Part shown: positions 1 through 8,757 of the stretch, piece after piece
Layout: every line of letters begins with the position of its first letter
Numbering within the stretch: the stretch's first letter is position 1
Origin: DAIPKP01 sp964545875
GTDB taxonomy: Bacteria > Synergistota > Synergistia > Synergistales > Aminiphilaceae
Direction of reading: 5' to 3'
NCBI GenBank assembly: GCA_964545875.1
Contig: CAZJHH010000005.1
Coordinates: forward strand, 124,001 to 188,000
DNA length: 64,000 nucleotides
The notes under the pieces: model-generated
Seen by the model: the letters and a program-made list of their open reading frames with translations, nothing else
Databases searched by the model: none
What the model was told of the DNA's origin: nothing
Made by a program: the position numbers and the translations under genes

Positions 1-2328
1 GCGCAGCACGTCGTCCAGATGCCGCACATAGTGTACGGTTATTCCCGTGCGCACCCACCGGGGGAGCTGTTCCACATCGCTCTTGTTCCCCTCGGGAATA
101 AGCACTTCGCCAACATCCTGCCGCTTGGCCGCAAGGATTTTCTCCCGAACCCCTCCCACGGGGAGCACGTTCCCCCGAAGGGTAATCTCTCCGGTCATGG
201 CGATATCGTGACGCACCGGAACCTGCTTGATGCTGGATATCATGGCCACCGCCAGAGTAATCCCCGCAGAGGGACCGTCCTTGGGAATGGCCCCTTCCGG
301 AACGTGCACGTGCACGTCCGTTTTATCCCACTCCAGATCTTCCGATATGCACGTTCCCCGAATATATCCAAGGGCGGTCTTGGCGGATTCCTGCATGATG
401 TTTCCCAGGTTCCCCGTGAGAAGCACGTTTCCCTTTCCCTTGATGACCATGGTTTCCACCACCAGAGTATCGCCGCCGCTCTCGGTCCAGGCCAGCCCCA
501 CCACGGTGCCCACCGCGTCCTCCGAGGGGATGCGCATATCCCGCACCATGGGAGGACCGAGGTATTTCTTGAGATTCATCACGTTTACCACGGTTTTCTC
601 GGGTTCCCTGGTTCCCTTTTCGCCAAGCTCCACCAGGTTCCGGGTAATCTTCCGAGCCAGCTTGGAGAGCTGGCGCTCCAGATTCCGCACTCCCGCCTCC
701 CGGGTATACTCCTGGATAATCCGCTCCAATGCGGGGGTGGAGAGAAGAATCTGCTCCTCCCGAAGGCCGTGTTCGCCGCAGACCTTGGGCCAGAGGTGTT
801 TCTGGGCAATGTGCACCTTTTCCTCCTGAACATATCCGGGAAGATGGATGATTTCCATGCGATCCAGGAGTGCCCTGGGAATGGTATGGGTCACGTTGGC
901 GGTAGTGAGAAAGAGTACCTTGCTGAGATCGAAGGGGATCTCCAGAAAGTGATCCGTAAAGGAGTTGTTCTGCTCGGGATCCAGAACCTCCAGAAGCGCC
1001 GCCGCGGGATCCCCCCGAAAATCCGAGCCGATCTTGTCGATTTCATCGAGAAGCATCACCGGATTCCGGGTTCCCCCCTGGCGGATTTTCTGAATAATCC
1101 GCCCCGGCAGGGCACCCACGTAGGTACGTCGGTGTCCGCGGATTTCCGCTTCGTCCCTCATGCCTCCCAGGGAGATATTCACGAACTTGCGCCCCAGGGC
1201 CCGGGCAATGGAGCGTCCCAGGGATGTCTTTCCCACCCCCGGAGGGCCCACAAAACAGAGCACCTGTCCCCTACCGTCCTTTCCAGCATGCTTGCGCACC
1301 GCCAGAAATTCGAGAACCCGCTCCTTTATCTTCTCCATGCCGTAGTGATCTTCTTCGAGCACCTGTTCGGCAGTCTGAATATCCAGCCGATCCCGGGAGC
1401 TTTTCTGCCAGGGAAGCTCCACGAGCCAGTCAAGATAGGTTCGCACCACCGTAGCTTCCGCCGACATGGAGGGCATTTTCACCAGCCGGTCGAGCTCCTT
1501 GAGTGCCCGTTCCTCCACGGATTTCGGCATTTTCGAGGATTCTATCTTCTTTCGATACTCTCCGATCTCCGGAGGAAGATCTCCCTGACCAAGCTCGTCC
1601 TGAATCACCCGAAGCTGTTCCTTGAGATAGTATTCCCTGTTGCTCTTCTCCATCTCCTGGCGCACCCGATCATGGATGTCATGCTCCAGTTCGAGAATTT
1701 CTATCTCCGCTAGAAGAAGCTTGAAAAGCTCTTCCAGCCGCAGGAGCGGATCCAGGGTTTCCAGAAGCTTTTGCTTGTCCTGAACCCGCACGAGGAGATG
1801 CGAGGCCACGATATCCGCCAATTGGTGAGGATCCTCGATGGAGAGCACGGACATGATGACCTCTCCGGGAATTTTGGGATGCAGCGTGGCATAGCGTTCG
1901 AAATGGGCAAGCACGCTCCGGCGAAGAGGTTCCAGAGATGCAGCCTCCTCGTCGTCGAGAGACTCCTCCCCCAGGGGTTCCAGAGACTCCACCAAAGCTT
2001 CGAAATGAGTGGCTCCTTGAAAGTACTCCAGGGTTTTCCCTCGGGAAAGGCCCTCCACCAGGGCCTTGGTGGTTCCATCGGGAACCCGTACCATTTGGAT
2101 AACCTGACAAAGGGTGCCTACGGAATAGAAGTCCTCGGGCCCCGGGTCGTCTGCTCCGAGCTCCTTCTGAGCCACCACGAAGATGGTCTTGTCTCCCAGC
2201 ATGGCATCTTCCAAAGCTTTGAGAGAACGGGGACGCCCCACGAAGAGAGGAACGATGATCCCCGGAAAGAGCACGAGATCCCTCACGGGAAGTACGGGAA
2301 TCCTGAGAACCCCCTCCCGCTGCTCCAT
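1..2328 (-). CDS. lon: ATP-dependent protease Lon (3' end cut by window edge)
   Basis: Lon is the soluble homo-hexameric AAA+ serine protease that degrades damaged and short-lived regulatory proteins. The window holds 776 codons and the gene runs off the left edge; Lon is usually 780-810 residues, so only a few C-terminal residues are missing. An N-terminal substrate-binding domain (about residues 8-200) and coiled-coil linker precede the AAA+ module with Walker A GPPGVGKT at 361-368 and an LLLDEID Walker B. The protease domain has the catalytic Ser687 in PKDGPSAG and Lys730 in EKILAAKR, 43 residues apart as in E. coli Lon. The ATG at 2328 directly abuts the clpX stop, and AGGAGG lies seven bases upstream inside clpX, so lon is translated from the clpX mRNA. 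Identification is from motifs and full-length similarity to the family. Confidence 0.97.
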   Translation of the reverse strand, partial: MEQREGVLRIPVLPVRDLVLFPGIIVPLFVGRPRSLKALEDAMLGDKTIFVVAQKELGADDPGPEDFYSVGTLCQVIQMVRVPDGTTKALVEGLSRGKTLEYFQGATHFEALVESLEPLGEESLDDEEAASLEPLRRSVLAHFERYATLHPKIPGEVIMSVLSIEDPHQLADIVASHLLVRVQDKQKLLETLDPLLRLEELFKLLLAEIEILELEHDIHDRVRQEMEKSNREYYLKEQLRVIQDELGQGDLPPEIGEYRKKIESSKMPKSVEERALKELDRLVKMPSMSAEATVVRTYLDWLVELPWQKSSRDRLDIQTAEQVLEEDHYGMEKIKERVLEFLAVRKHAGKDGRGQVLCFVGPPGVGKTSLGRSIARALGRKFVNISLGGMRDEAEIRGHRRTYVGALPGRIIQKIRQGGTRNPVMLLDEIDKIGSDFRGDPAAALLEVLDPEQNNSFTDHFLEIPFDLSKVLFLTTANVTHTIPRALLDRMEIIHLPGYVQEEKVHIAQKHLWPKVCGEHGLREEQILLSTPALERIIQEYTREAGVRNLERQLSKLARKITRNLVELGEKGTREPEKTVVNVMNLKKYLGPPMVRDMRIPSEDAVGTVVGLAWTESGGDTLVVETMVIKGKGNVLLTGNLGNIMQESAKTALGYIRGTCISEDLEWDKTDVHVHVPEGAIPKDGPSAGITLAVAMISSIKQVPVRHDIAMTGEITLRGNVLPVGGVREKILAAKRQDVGEVLIPEGNKSDVEQLPRWVRTGITVHYVRHLDDVLR

Positions 2329-3651
2329 TTAGGCGACCTCCTTTTCGTCATCATTATCCGTACCGTCTTCGTAGTGATAGATGGTTCCCGAACGATCCTC
2401 CACGTACGATTCGGTAATGCGGATCTTCTTGGGCCGCCGGCTCTCGGAAGGAACCTCGTAGAGGATGTCCAGCATGAGGGATTCCATGATGGAGCGCAGC
2501 CCCCGGGCTCCGGTCTTTCGCTCCGCCGCAAGCTTCGCCACCTTGGCCAGGGCCTTGTCGGAAAATTCCAGAGGAATGTTTTCGAGTTCCAGGGTCTTCT
2601 GATACTGCTTCACCAGGGCATTTTTCGGCTCCGTGAGAATACGCACCAGGGCCTCTTCGCTCAATCCTTCCAGAGAGGTAATAACCGGAAGCCTCCCCAC
2701 GAATTCGGGAATGAAACCAAAAGACATGAGATCGTCGGGCTGAACGTACTGGAGCATTTCATAAGCGTCTCCCCGATTGTGGCTGAAGACCTGGCCTCCG
2801 AAACCGATGGTTTTCTTGTTGACTCTCCTGGCGATGACATCCTCCAGCCCCTCGAAGGATCCGCCGCAGATGAAAAGGATATGTTCCGTGTTCACCTGAA
2901 TGAAATCCTGATGCGGATGTTTGCGCCCTCCCTTGGGAGGCACGTTCGCCACGGTGCCTTCGAGAATTCGGAGCAGTGCCTGCTGCACCCCTTCTCCGGA
3001 GACGTCCCGGGTGATGGAGACCGATTCGGACTTGCGGCACACCTTATCCAGCTCGTCGAGGTAGATAATGCCCCGTTCCGCAGCCTGTACATCTCCTCCC
3101 GCCGCCTGAAGGAGCCGAACGAGGATATTCTCCACATCTTCTCCCACATACCCCGCTTCGGTAAGCGTAGTGGCATCCGCCATGGCAAAGGGAACGTCAA
3201 GAAGCCTTGCCAGGGTCTGGGCGAGAAGCGTTTTTCCCGATCCCGTGGGGCCTATCAGGAGCACGTTGCTCTTCTGGAGCTCCACATCGGAATCCTCCGC
3301 CAGATCCTTTTGCTGAATCCGCTGAAAATGGTTGTATACCGCCACGGAAAGAACCCGTTTGGCCTGTTCCTGACCGATGACGTACTGATCCAAAAATTCC
3401 TTGATGGCCTTGGGCTTGGGAGTCTCCTTGGGCTCGGAAGAGCCTTCCCGAGTCTTGGTAAACCCATCCTCCGGGGCATTTTCGCTTTCAAGAATCATAT
3501 CGCACAGATGTACACACTCGTTACAGATGTACACTCCGGGGCCAGCGATAATTTTTTGCACCTCTTTCTGGCTCTTGCCGCAAAAAGAACAGCGAATGCC
3601 ATTTCTCTGTTTTCCGTTTTTATTATCGCCCTCAAAATTAAACAACGACAT
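2329..3651 (-). CDS. clpX: ATP-dependent Clp protease ATP-binding subunit ClpX
   Basis: ClpX is the AAA+ unfoldase that feeds substrates into the ClpP chamber. From the ATG at 3651 the product is 440 residues, a normal ClpX length. The N-terminal zinc-binding domain shows two CxxC pairs (CSFC and CNEC), followed by Walker A GPTGSGKT, a Walker B with LDELDK, and a pore-type loop KKTIGFGG. The start is uncertain: AAGGAGG sits only two bases before the ATG at 3651, which is too close, while the TTG two codons later (3645) has an eight-base spacer and may be the true start. A TTG further upstream at 3708 would add an unlikely basic leader. The gene lies between clpP and lon, with a good promoter of its own at 3791-3819. 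Confidence 0.96.
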   Translation of the reverse strand: MSLFNFEGDNKNGKQRNGIRCSFCGKSQKEVQKIIAGPGVYICNECVHLCDMILESENAPEDGFTKTREGSSEPKETPKPKAIKEFLDQYVIGQEQAKRVLSVAVYNHFQRIQQKDLAEDSDVELQKSNVLLIGPTGSGKTLLAQTLARLLDVPFAMADATTLTEAGYVGEDVENILVRLLQAAGGDVQAAERGIIYLDELDKVCRKSESVSITRDVSGEGVQQALLRILEGTVANVPPKGGRKHPHQDFIQVNTEHILFICGGSFEGLEDVIARRVNKKTIGFGGQVFSHNRGDAYEMLQYVQPDDLMSFGFIPEFVGRLPVITSLEGLSEEALVRILTEPKNALVKQYQKTLELENIPLEFSDKALAKVAKLAAERKTGARGLRSIMESLMLDILYEVPSESRRPKKIRITESYVEDRSGTIYHYEDGTDNDDEKEVA

Positions 3652-3790
3652 TTCCTCCTTATAGTCCGACAAGCCGTTTTCCCGGCGGAACGGGACATGC
3701 TTTTTCAAAGGATTTCCCTGCCCCGGAACACGGCAGATTTTCGATGGGAAGATTTTTCCGACACCGCGGCACTACCTTCGTAACCGGACG

Positions 3791-3819
3791 ATCATACCCG
3801 ATTTTTTGAAATATAACAA
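3791..3819 (-). promoter_or_regulatory. sigma-70-type promoter for clpX-lon
   Basis: Read on the minus strand, TTGTTA (3814-3819) is followed by a 17-base spacer and TATGAT (3791-3796). The predicted start near 3784 gives clpX a leader of about 130 bases. It lets clpX-lon be expressed separately from tig-clpP. Its -35 overlaps the weak T-rich tail of the clpP hairpin. Seen in sequence; activity is inferred. Confidence 0.6.
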
Positions 3820-3823
3820 ACGA

Positions 3824-3839
3824 GGGAGCCTGGGCTCCC
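3824..3839 (-). terminator. hairpin downstream of clpP, weak terminator or attenuator
   Basis: A six-base-pair GC-rich stem (GGGAGC/GCTCCC) with a four-base loop lies 29-44 bases after the clpP stop. The following minus-strand bases are only moderately T-rich (TCGTTTGTTAT), so partial termination is more likely than a strong stop. Confidence 0.45.
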
Positions 3840-3867
3840 CCGCTTGAAATTCTTTCCGTCGCAAATC

Positions 3868-4446
3868 CTAACGCTTTTCGATGACCTTGTCGATGAGACC
3901 GTAGCGTACCGCCTCTTCTGCGGACATGAAGTTGTCCCTATCGGTATCTTTGAGGATCTTCTTGATGTCCTTCCCGGTATGATGAGCAAGGATGGCGTTC
4001 AAGGTCTCCCGGCAGCGAAGAATTTCTTTGGCCTGAATTTCGATGTCCGTGGCCTGCCCCTGGGCTCCCCCGTGGGGCTGGTGGATCATGATGCGCGCGT
4101 AGGGAAGAGCGAATCTTTTTCCTGGAGCTCCCGCAGCAAGGAGGGCCGCCCCCATGCTCGCCGCCTGGCCCACGCAGATGGTGGAAACCGGGCACTTCAC
4201 GTACTGCATGGTGTCGTAAATAGCCAAACCTGCGGTGATGACTCCCCCGGGGCTGTTGATGTAGAGGTGCACATCTTTATCGGGATCCTCGCTCTCCAGG
4301 AAAAGGAGCTGGGCTACTACGAGATTCGCTATGTGGTCGTCCACCTCATCCCCGAGAAAGATGATTCGATCCTTGAGGAGCCTGCTGTAGATGTCGTAGG
4401 ATCGCTCGCCCCGCCCGGTCTGTTCGATTACATAGGGTACCAGCAT
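3868..4446 (-). CDS. clpP: ATP-dependent Clp protease proteolytic subunit ClpP
   Basis: ClpP is the tetradecameric serine protease barrel that works with ClpX. The 192-residue product is standard length. The catalytic triad is visible: Ser97 in GQAASMGA, His122 in MIHQPHGG and Asp171 in DTDRDNF. The ATG at 4446 has AAGGAGG with a good spacer. It lies 50 bases downstream of tig and upstream of clpX and lon, the conserved tig-clpP-clpX-lon order found in many bacteria, so nascent-chain folding and protein degradation are expressed from one locus. Confidence 0.98.
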   Translation of the reverse strand: MLVPYVIEQTGRGERSYDIYSRLLKDRIIFLGDEVDDHIANLVVAQLLFLESEDPDKDVHLYINSPGGVITAGLAIYDTMQYVKCPVSTICVGQAASMGAALLAAGAPGKRFALPYARIMIHQPHGGAQGQATDIEIQAKEILRCRETLNAILAHHTGKDIKKILKDTDRDNFMSAEEAVRYGLIDKVIEKR

Positions 4447-4496
4447 GATGGTTTCCTCCTTCGCAAACTCCGAACCTTCCCGAATTCGGGGAGGAT

Positions 4497-5855
4497 TTAC
4501 TCCGTCTCTTCCGAAACTTCCTCGGATTTTTCGGGAAGCTCCACCGTTACGTCCTTGATCTTCACCTGGGAGATAAGATGATCCACGGATTTGCGGAACT
4601 GGACTCTCCCCACGGTTTCTCCGAGGAGATCCCGGTTCGATTTATGCAGTTCGTATACCTGCTTGAGGGGCATTCCCGTGGTCATGGCAATGCGGCGAAT
4701 CTCCATCTCCACATCTTCGTTCTTGATTTCCAGCTCGAGATCCTCTCCGAGAATCTCGAAGGCGAACCGGGTGCGCACATCCCGCTCGGCCCGCTCGCGA
4801 AGCTTTGCCTCGTACTCTTCCATTCCCAGCCCCTGGGCTTCGAGATATTCAGGAAGAGTCTGTTTGTACTGACGCTGGATCTTCGCGGCTTCTCCGTTTT
4901 TGAGATTCTGATACTGCCGCTCCACCTCGCGCTCCGGAAGGAGCTCCACCTCGGTGGCATCTACAAAGACATGAACTGCGTTATTCCGGGCGATTTCCTC
5001 CGCCTGGGAAGCCACATCCTCCTCCAGGCGCTTCTTGAGAAACTCCCGGAACTCCTCCTCGTTGGCGGCACTTTCGGCGCCTGCCTTGGCGAAAAGCTCC
5101 CGGTTCAGCTCGGGAAGCTTTTCCTCCTTTACCTGCTGCACCGTTATGGCATAGCGAGCGGTCTTTCCCGCATACCGGGCATCCTCATGATCTTCGGGAA
5201 TGGGAATATCCACGGCAACCTCGTCACCCTTTTTCTTTCCGGAGAGAGCCGTTTTGATCTCCTCCCGAAGCTCCGGAGCCCAGAGAGCGATGGGAACATT
5301 CTCCTGCCGCTCCGTCTCCTCTTCATCCACGGTTATGATGTAATTCACATCCACCACGTTGTTCTCCTGAGCCTCCCGGGCGTCGTCCTCCAGAGGAATC
5401 CACTCCGCATGCTGATGCAGGATCTTTTTGAGGGTTTCCTCCACTGCCTCCTCGGTCACGGGAAAAACCGGGCGCTCCACCTCGAGGGATTCGAGATCCG
5501 GAAGAGTTATCTCGGGACGGCTGTGCAGAGTGAGCTTGAAAATGAAGGGCTCTCCCTCTTCGGCCTTTTCCACATCGATTTTGGGATCTTCCAAGAGCAC
5601 CACCCCGTATTCCTCCACCACGCCCTTCACGGTTTCCGGAATGATCTCTTCTATGGCATGATCAAGGATGGCTTTTTTACCCACATACATTTCAAGGACA
5701 TGCCGAGGAACCCGCCCTTTCCGGAATCCTTTGATGCTGGCCTGCTGAGAAAGCTCCCGAACAGCGGTCTGCACCGCCCCGGCAAATTCCTGAGCATCTT
5801 TCTCGACCCGAAGGACGAGGACATTTTTTTCCTGGGAGAGAACTTCCGAACGCAT
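4497..5855 (-). CDS. tig: trigger factor, ribosome-associated chaperone
   Basis: Trigger factor binds ribosomal protein L23 at the exit tunnel and shields nascent chains; it also carries a peptidyl-prolyl isomerase domain. The 452-residue product has the three expected parts: an N-terminal ribosome-binding domain (about 1-145) with the signature GFRKGRVPRH around residues 40-49, a central FKBP-type domain (about 160-245), and a long helical C-terminal domain. AGGAGGC stands seven bases before the ATG at 5855. It heads the tig-clpP-clpX-lon cluster, with a possible promoter at 5919-5947 after the tRNA operon terminator. Length and domain order are typical; nothing is missing. Confidence 0.97.
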   Translation of the reverse strand: MRSEVLSQEKNVLVLRVEKDAQEFAGAVQTAVRELSQQASIKGFRKGRVPRHVLEMYVGKKAILDHAIEEIIPETVKGVVEEYGVVLLEDPKIDVEKAEEGEPFIFKLTLHSRPEITLPDLESLEVERPVFPVTEEAVEETLKKILHQHAEWIPLEDDAREAQENNVVDVNYIITVDEEETERQENVPIALWAPELREEIKTALSGKKKGDEVAVDIPIPEDHEDARYAGKTARYAITVQQVKEEKLPELNRELFAKAGAESAANEEEFREFLKKRLEEDVASQAEEIARNNAVHVFVDATEVELLPEREVERQYQNLKNGEAAKIQRQYKQTLPEYLEAQGLGMEEYEAKLRERAERDVRTRFAFEILGEDLELEIKNEDVEMEIRRIAMTTGMPLKQVYELHKSNRDLLGETVGRVQFRKSVDHLISQVKIKDVTVELPEKSEEVSEETE

Positions 5856-5918
5856 GTGAACAGCCTCCTTATTGAGCTACGATACCTGTACAAAGGCAAA
5901 TTTTCTTGGCATCTTCCT

Positions 5919-5947
5919 ATTATTCTGGTTTTCCCCGCACTTTCGAA
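5919..5947 (-). promoter_or_regulatory. possible promoter for tig
   Basis: On the minus strand TTCGAA (5942-5947), a 17-base spacer and AATAAT (5919-5924) precede tig by about 60 bases. The -35 is a poor match, so this is a suggestion only; the strong terminator just upstream makes a tig promoter in this interval necessary. Confidence 0.4.
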
Positions 5948-6022
5948 AAGAATTTCGAGGAAAACCTCGTTTTCCGAAAAAATCTTCACTACTTTTCCAA
6001 AATCCTCGACGCATAATAACAT

Positions 6023-6052
6023 AAAAAAGCCTCGATGGGACACCATCGAGGC
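6023..6052 (-). terminator. rho-independent terminator of the tRNA operon
   Basis: A perfect ten-base-pair stem (GCCTCGATGG/CCATCGAGGC) with a four-base loop is followed on the minus strand by six T residues. It lies 33 bases after the last tRNA (Leu) and separates the tRNA operon from tig. Confidence 0.92.
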
Positions 6053-6084
6053 AGATACGCAATAATTCGCCCGTTATTTCCTCT

Positions 6085-6168
6085 TGGTGCGAGAGGGGGG
6101 ACTCGAACCCCCACGCTAGGAGCATAGGAACCTAAATCCTACGTGTCTACCAATTCCACCACTCTCGC
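6085..6168 (-). tRNA. tRNA-Leu (anticodon UAG)
   Basis: 84 bases with encoded CCA. The acceptor stem GCGAGAG/CTCTCGC, D arm, anticodon loop reading TAG, an extended class II variable arm and the T arm GGTTCGAGTCC are all visible. It is the last gene of the eight-tRNA operon. Confidence 0.95.
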
Positions 6169-6218
6169 GCTTCCGTATTTTCCCGGAAAACCCCTCGAAT
6201 CTGTTAAAGAAAAATACG

Positions 6219-6294
6219 TGGTGGATCGTATAGGAATCGAACCTATAACCCCCTGATTAAGAGTCAGGTGCTCTGCCAGTTGAGCTAACGATCC
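6219..6294 (-). tRNA. tRNA-Lys (anticodon CUU), second copy
   Basis: 76 bases with encoded CCA, acceptor GGATCGT/ACGATCC and anticodon CTT in the arm CTGACTCTTAATCAG. It is identical over its whole length to the neighbouring tRNA-Lys at 6339-6414, a tandem duplication. Confidence 0.95.
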
Positions 6295-6338
6295 ACGTAG
6301 ACCCCCGAAGATGCCGGGATAACAACAGACAAAAAAAC

Positions 6339-6414
6339 TGGTGGATCGTATAGGAATCGAACCTATAACCCCCTGATTAAGAGTCAGGTGCTCTGCCAGT
6401 TGAGCTAACGATCC
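6339..6414 (-). tRNA. tRNA-Lys (anticodon CUU), first copy
   Basis: 76 bases with encoded CCA and anticodon CTT. Identical to the copy at 6219-6294; the 44-base spacer between them is unrelated to neighbouring spacers. Confidence 0.95.
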
Positions 6415-6426
6415 ACCATAAAGCTA

Positions 6427-6504
6427 TGGGGTGAACGAGGGGACTTGAACCCCCAGCCTCTGGAGCCACAGTCCAGCGCTCTAACCAATTGAGCTACGCT
6501 CACC
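6427..6504 (-). tRNA. tRNA-His (anticodon GUG)
   Basis: Anticodon GTG in CTGGACTGTGGCTCCAG, acceptor GTGAGCG/CGTTCAC, discriminator C and encoded CCA. The extra 5' G expected for histidine tRNA is encoded at 6504. Confidence 0.95.
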
Positions 6505-6525
6505 ATCCACAAACCTTATCTTTCA

Positions 6526-6602
<77 letters not shown>

Positions 6603-6628
6603 GTATTTTGTAAATGTTCGGATACAAA

Positions 6629-6705
6629 TGGAGCGGGAGACGGGATTCGAACCCGCGACCTACGGCTTGGAAGGCCGTTGCTCTAGCCAGCTGAGCTACT
6701 CCCGC
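6629..6705 (-). tRNA. tRNA-Gly (anticodon UCC)
   Basis: 77 bases with encoded CCA, acceptor GCGGGAG/CTCCCGC and anticodon TCC in the arm CGGCCTTCCAAGCCG. Confidence 0.95.
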
Positions 6706-6723
6706 ATTACAAAACATCAATTT

Positions 6724-6801
6724 TGGTCGGGGTGAAAGGATTCGAACCTTCGACCCCCTGCTCCCAAAGCAGGTGCGCTAACCAAACTGCGCTACACCCC
6801 G
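6724..6801 (-). tRNA. tRNA-Pro (anticodon UGG)
   Basis: 78 bases with encoded CCA, acceptor CGGGGTG/CACCCCG and anticodon TGG in the arm CCTGCTTTGGGAGCAGG. Confidence 0.95.
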
Positions 6802-6843
6802 ATACCTGACCTGCACTGTGGAGCTTTTATTATACCAAAATTC

Positions 6844-6918
6844 TGGTGGAGCTGGGGGGATTCGAACCCCCGACCTATTCCTTGCGAAGGAATCGCGCTC
6901 CCTCTGCGCCACAGCCCC
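6844..6918 (-). tRNA. tRNA-Ala (anticodon CGC)
   Basis: 75 bases with encoded CCA, acceptor GGGGCTG/CAGCTCC and anticodon CGC in the arm ATTCCTTCGCAAGGAAT. It is the first gene of the tRNA operon and lies back to back with rqcH. Confidence 0.95.
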
Positions 6919-6935
6919 ATCGCATAACGGCGACC

Positions 6936-6964
6936 ATTTTAGTCAGGGAACCAAGTATTGTCAA
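6936..6964 (-). promoter_or_regulatory. consensus sigma-70 promoter of the tRNA operon
   Basis: On the minus strand a perfect -35 TTGACA (6959-6964), a 17-base spacer and -10 TAAAAT (6936-6941) precede tRNA-Ala by 18 bases. This is one of the best promoter matches in the window and fits high-level stable RNA expression. Confidence 0.85.
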
Positions 6965-7023
6965 GAGGCAAAGTCCGTGTTAGTCTCCCTCTACCAAACG
7001 ACATCGAAGGGAGCCTGTTCGTC

Positions 7024-8757
7024 ATGTCCGTAAGCCCGGAGATCATTCCGTTCCTTACTTTTTCCCTCGCCGAAACTTTTTCGCAGCAACCCGGAGCTCC
7101 GGGAGATTTTTTCTGGGGGGACTCCTGGCTTGCCCTGGGGTTTCGCAAGGGAAGTCTCGCCCAAAGGGCTCTCTTCTTCTGCTGGGATCCTCTTTACTAC
7201 TGCTGCACCCTGGCCCCGGAAAGAGATGTCCGGGCCCTTCTGGAACAGCGGGCCGTTGCGCTTCCCATAGGACATGCCGTAAAGGCCCACCTTTCGGGAG
7301 CCCGCATTACCCGGGTGGAGCAGCTTTATCAGGACAGAGTCCTGCGATGCACCTTCGAAAAGCTTCTCGGGGCAGGGTTCGTACAAAAAAAATACCTTCT
7401 CCTGGAGCTCACGGGGCGTTACAGCAACTGTATTCTTCTGGATGAAGACGAAACAGTCCTCGAAACGGCCAAACACATTCATCCCGGAGATAACAGCTAT
7501 CGCCACATTCTTCCGGGGCACCCCTACTCCCCTCCCCCTCCGGGGAACTTCCTTCCCCTCCGGGAGGTGGCGGAAGCGCTGGAAAAAGAGGACACCGAAC
7601 CTCTTCGAAGAGCCCGGGGACTCGGAAAATCCCTTATCGAGCACATACTGGGCCATTATTCCCGCCTCTCTCCCCGGAATTGGGGAGAGAAACTCCGAAA
7701 AATGGAAGCCCTTTCCGAAGAGCCCCTTCTTCTTCAGGAAATCCCGGGGGGAGAGCTGACGGTGTTTCCCGAGCCTCTTCCGGAAGCCCGGGAAATACCG
7801 AAGGAGGAGCTTTTTTCGCGGCTCTGGGAAATGTCGGGAAGAGAGCTTCTTCGCCGCTGCATGGAGAAAAAGAGGGGAACCCTTTCCAGGGAGCTTCGCC
7901 AGAATCTCAAGAGAACCCGTCATAAGATCCGGGGAATGGAGCAGCGCTTAGCCAGAGCGGAGGGGGCGGATCTCTGGAAAAAGAAGGGACAGCTTCTTCT
8001 GGGATCTCCCGGGGCAATCCCCCGGGGAGCTTCGGTAATAGAGATGGAGGATTGGGAAAATCCCGGCACTTTCATTTCGGTGGAGATGGAGGCCTCCCTG
8101 GGAGCGGCAGCCAATGCGGAGCGCTACTTCCAGAAGTACAAAAAAGCCCGGGGAAGCGTGGAAGAATCCCGAAAAACCCTGGAAAGCCTCTACCAGCAAG
8201 AAGAAGAGGAGGATACTCTTCTCTCGCTGCTCGAATCCTGCGAAAACCTGGAGGAGCTCCAGGCCTTCGAGGCGGAAGCTCCGGTACAGAAAAGCCTGAA
8301 GAAAAAAGGTGCACCGAACAAGAGAACGGGAGACGCTCCTTCCCGCCCCTATCTTGAGTTGGATCTCCCCTCTCTGAGAGGGCATATCTACGTGGGCATG
8401 AATACCCGGGGAAACCGCCGGGTCACCTTCGACATCGCCACCTCGGGGGATCTCTGGTTCCATGCTCAGAAAATCCCTGGAGCCCATGTAATTCTCCGCT
8501 CTACCCGATCGGAACATCACCCGCAAGCCATTGCCCTGGCAGCTTCCCTGGCGGCGTTCTACTCCAAGGGAAAGAACAGCTTGGCCCTTCCGGTGGACTA
8601 TGCTCCGGTACAGCACGTGAAACACATTCCCGGCAAGGGAATAGCCCACGTACGCTATGCCAACTTCGCCACTCTCCGGATAGAGCCCAAATCACTCAAG
8701 ACTGCCGCCGCAGAATCTCTACAAGCTCCGGATCCAGGGGAGCCCGAAAAGACATAG
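7024..8757 (+). CDS. rqcH: NFACT-family ribosome quality control factor RqcH
   Basis: NFACT proteins bind obstructed 50S subunits still carrying peptidyl-tRNA and, in bacteria such as Bacillus, recruit tRNA-Ala to add C-terminal alanine tails that mark the peptide for ClpXP. The 577-residue product has an NFACT-N domain (about 1-200) with the DR pair at 104-105 (QDRV) that contacts tRNA in characterised RqcH, a central coiled-coil region (about 290-440), and a C-terminal NFACT-R domain with DLWFHAQ and PGAHVILR. The ATG at 7024 with upstream AAGGGAG is preferred over a TTG at 6958. The last 62 bases overlap the 3' end of rluD on the other strand. The nearby clpXP and divergent tRNA-Ala match the known pathway, although the linkage may be chance. 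Confidence 0.93.
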   Translation: MSVSPEIIPFLTFSLAETFSQQPGAPGDFFWGDSWLALGFRKGSLAQRALFFCWDPLYYCCTLAPERDVRALLEQRAVALPIGHAVKAHLSGARITRVEQLYQDRVLRCTFEKLLGAGFVQKKYLLLELTGRYSNCILLDEDETVLETAKHIHPGDNSYRHILPGHPYSPPPPGNFLPLREVAEALEKEDTEPLRRARGLGKSLIEHILGHYSRLSPRNWGEKLRKMEALSEEPLLLQEIPGGELTVFPEPLPEAREIPKEELFSRLWEMSGRELLRRCMEKKRGTLSRELRQNLKRTRHKIRGMEQRLARAEGADLWKKKGQLLLGSPGAIPRGASVIEMEDWENPGTFISVEMEASLGAAANAERYFQKYKKARGSVEESRKTLESLYQQEEEEDTLLSLLESCENLEELQAFEAEAPVQKSLKKKGAPNKRTGDAPSRPYLELDLPSLRGHIYVGMNTRGNRRVTFDIATSGDLWFHAQKIPGAHVILRSTRSEHHPQAIALAASLAAFYSKGKNSLALPVDYAPVQHVKHIPGKGIAHVRYANFATLRIEPKSLKTAAAESLQAPDPGEPEKT

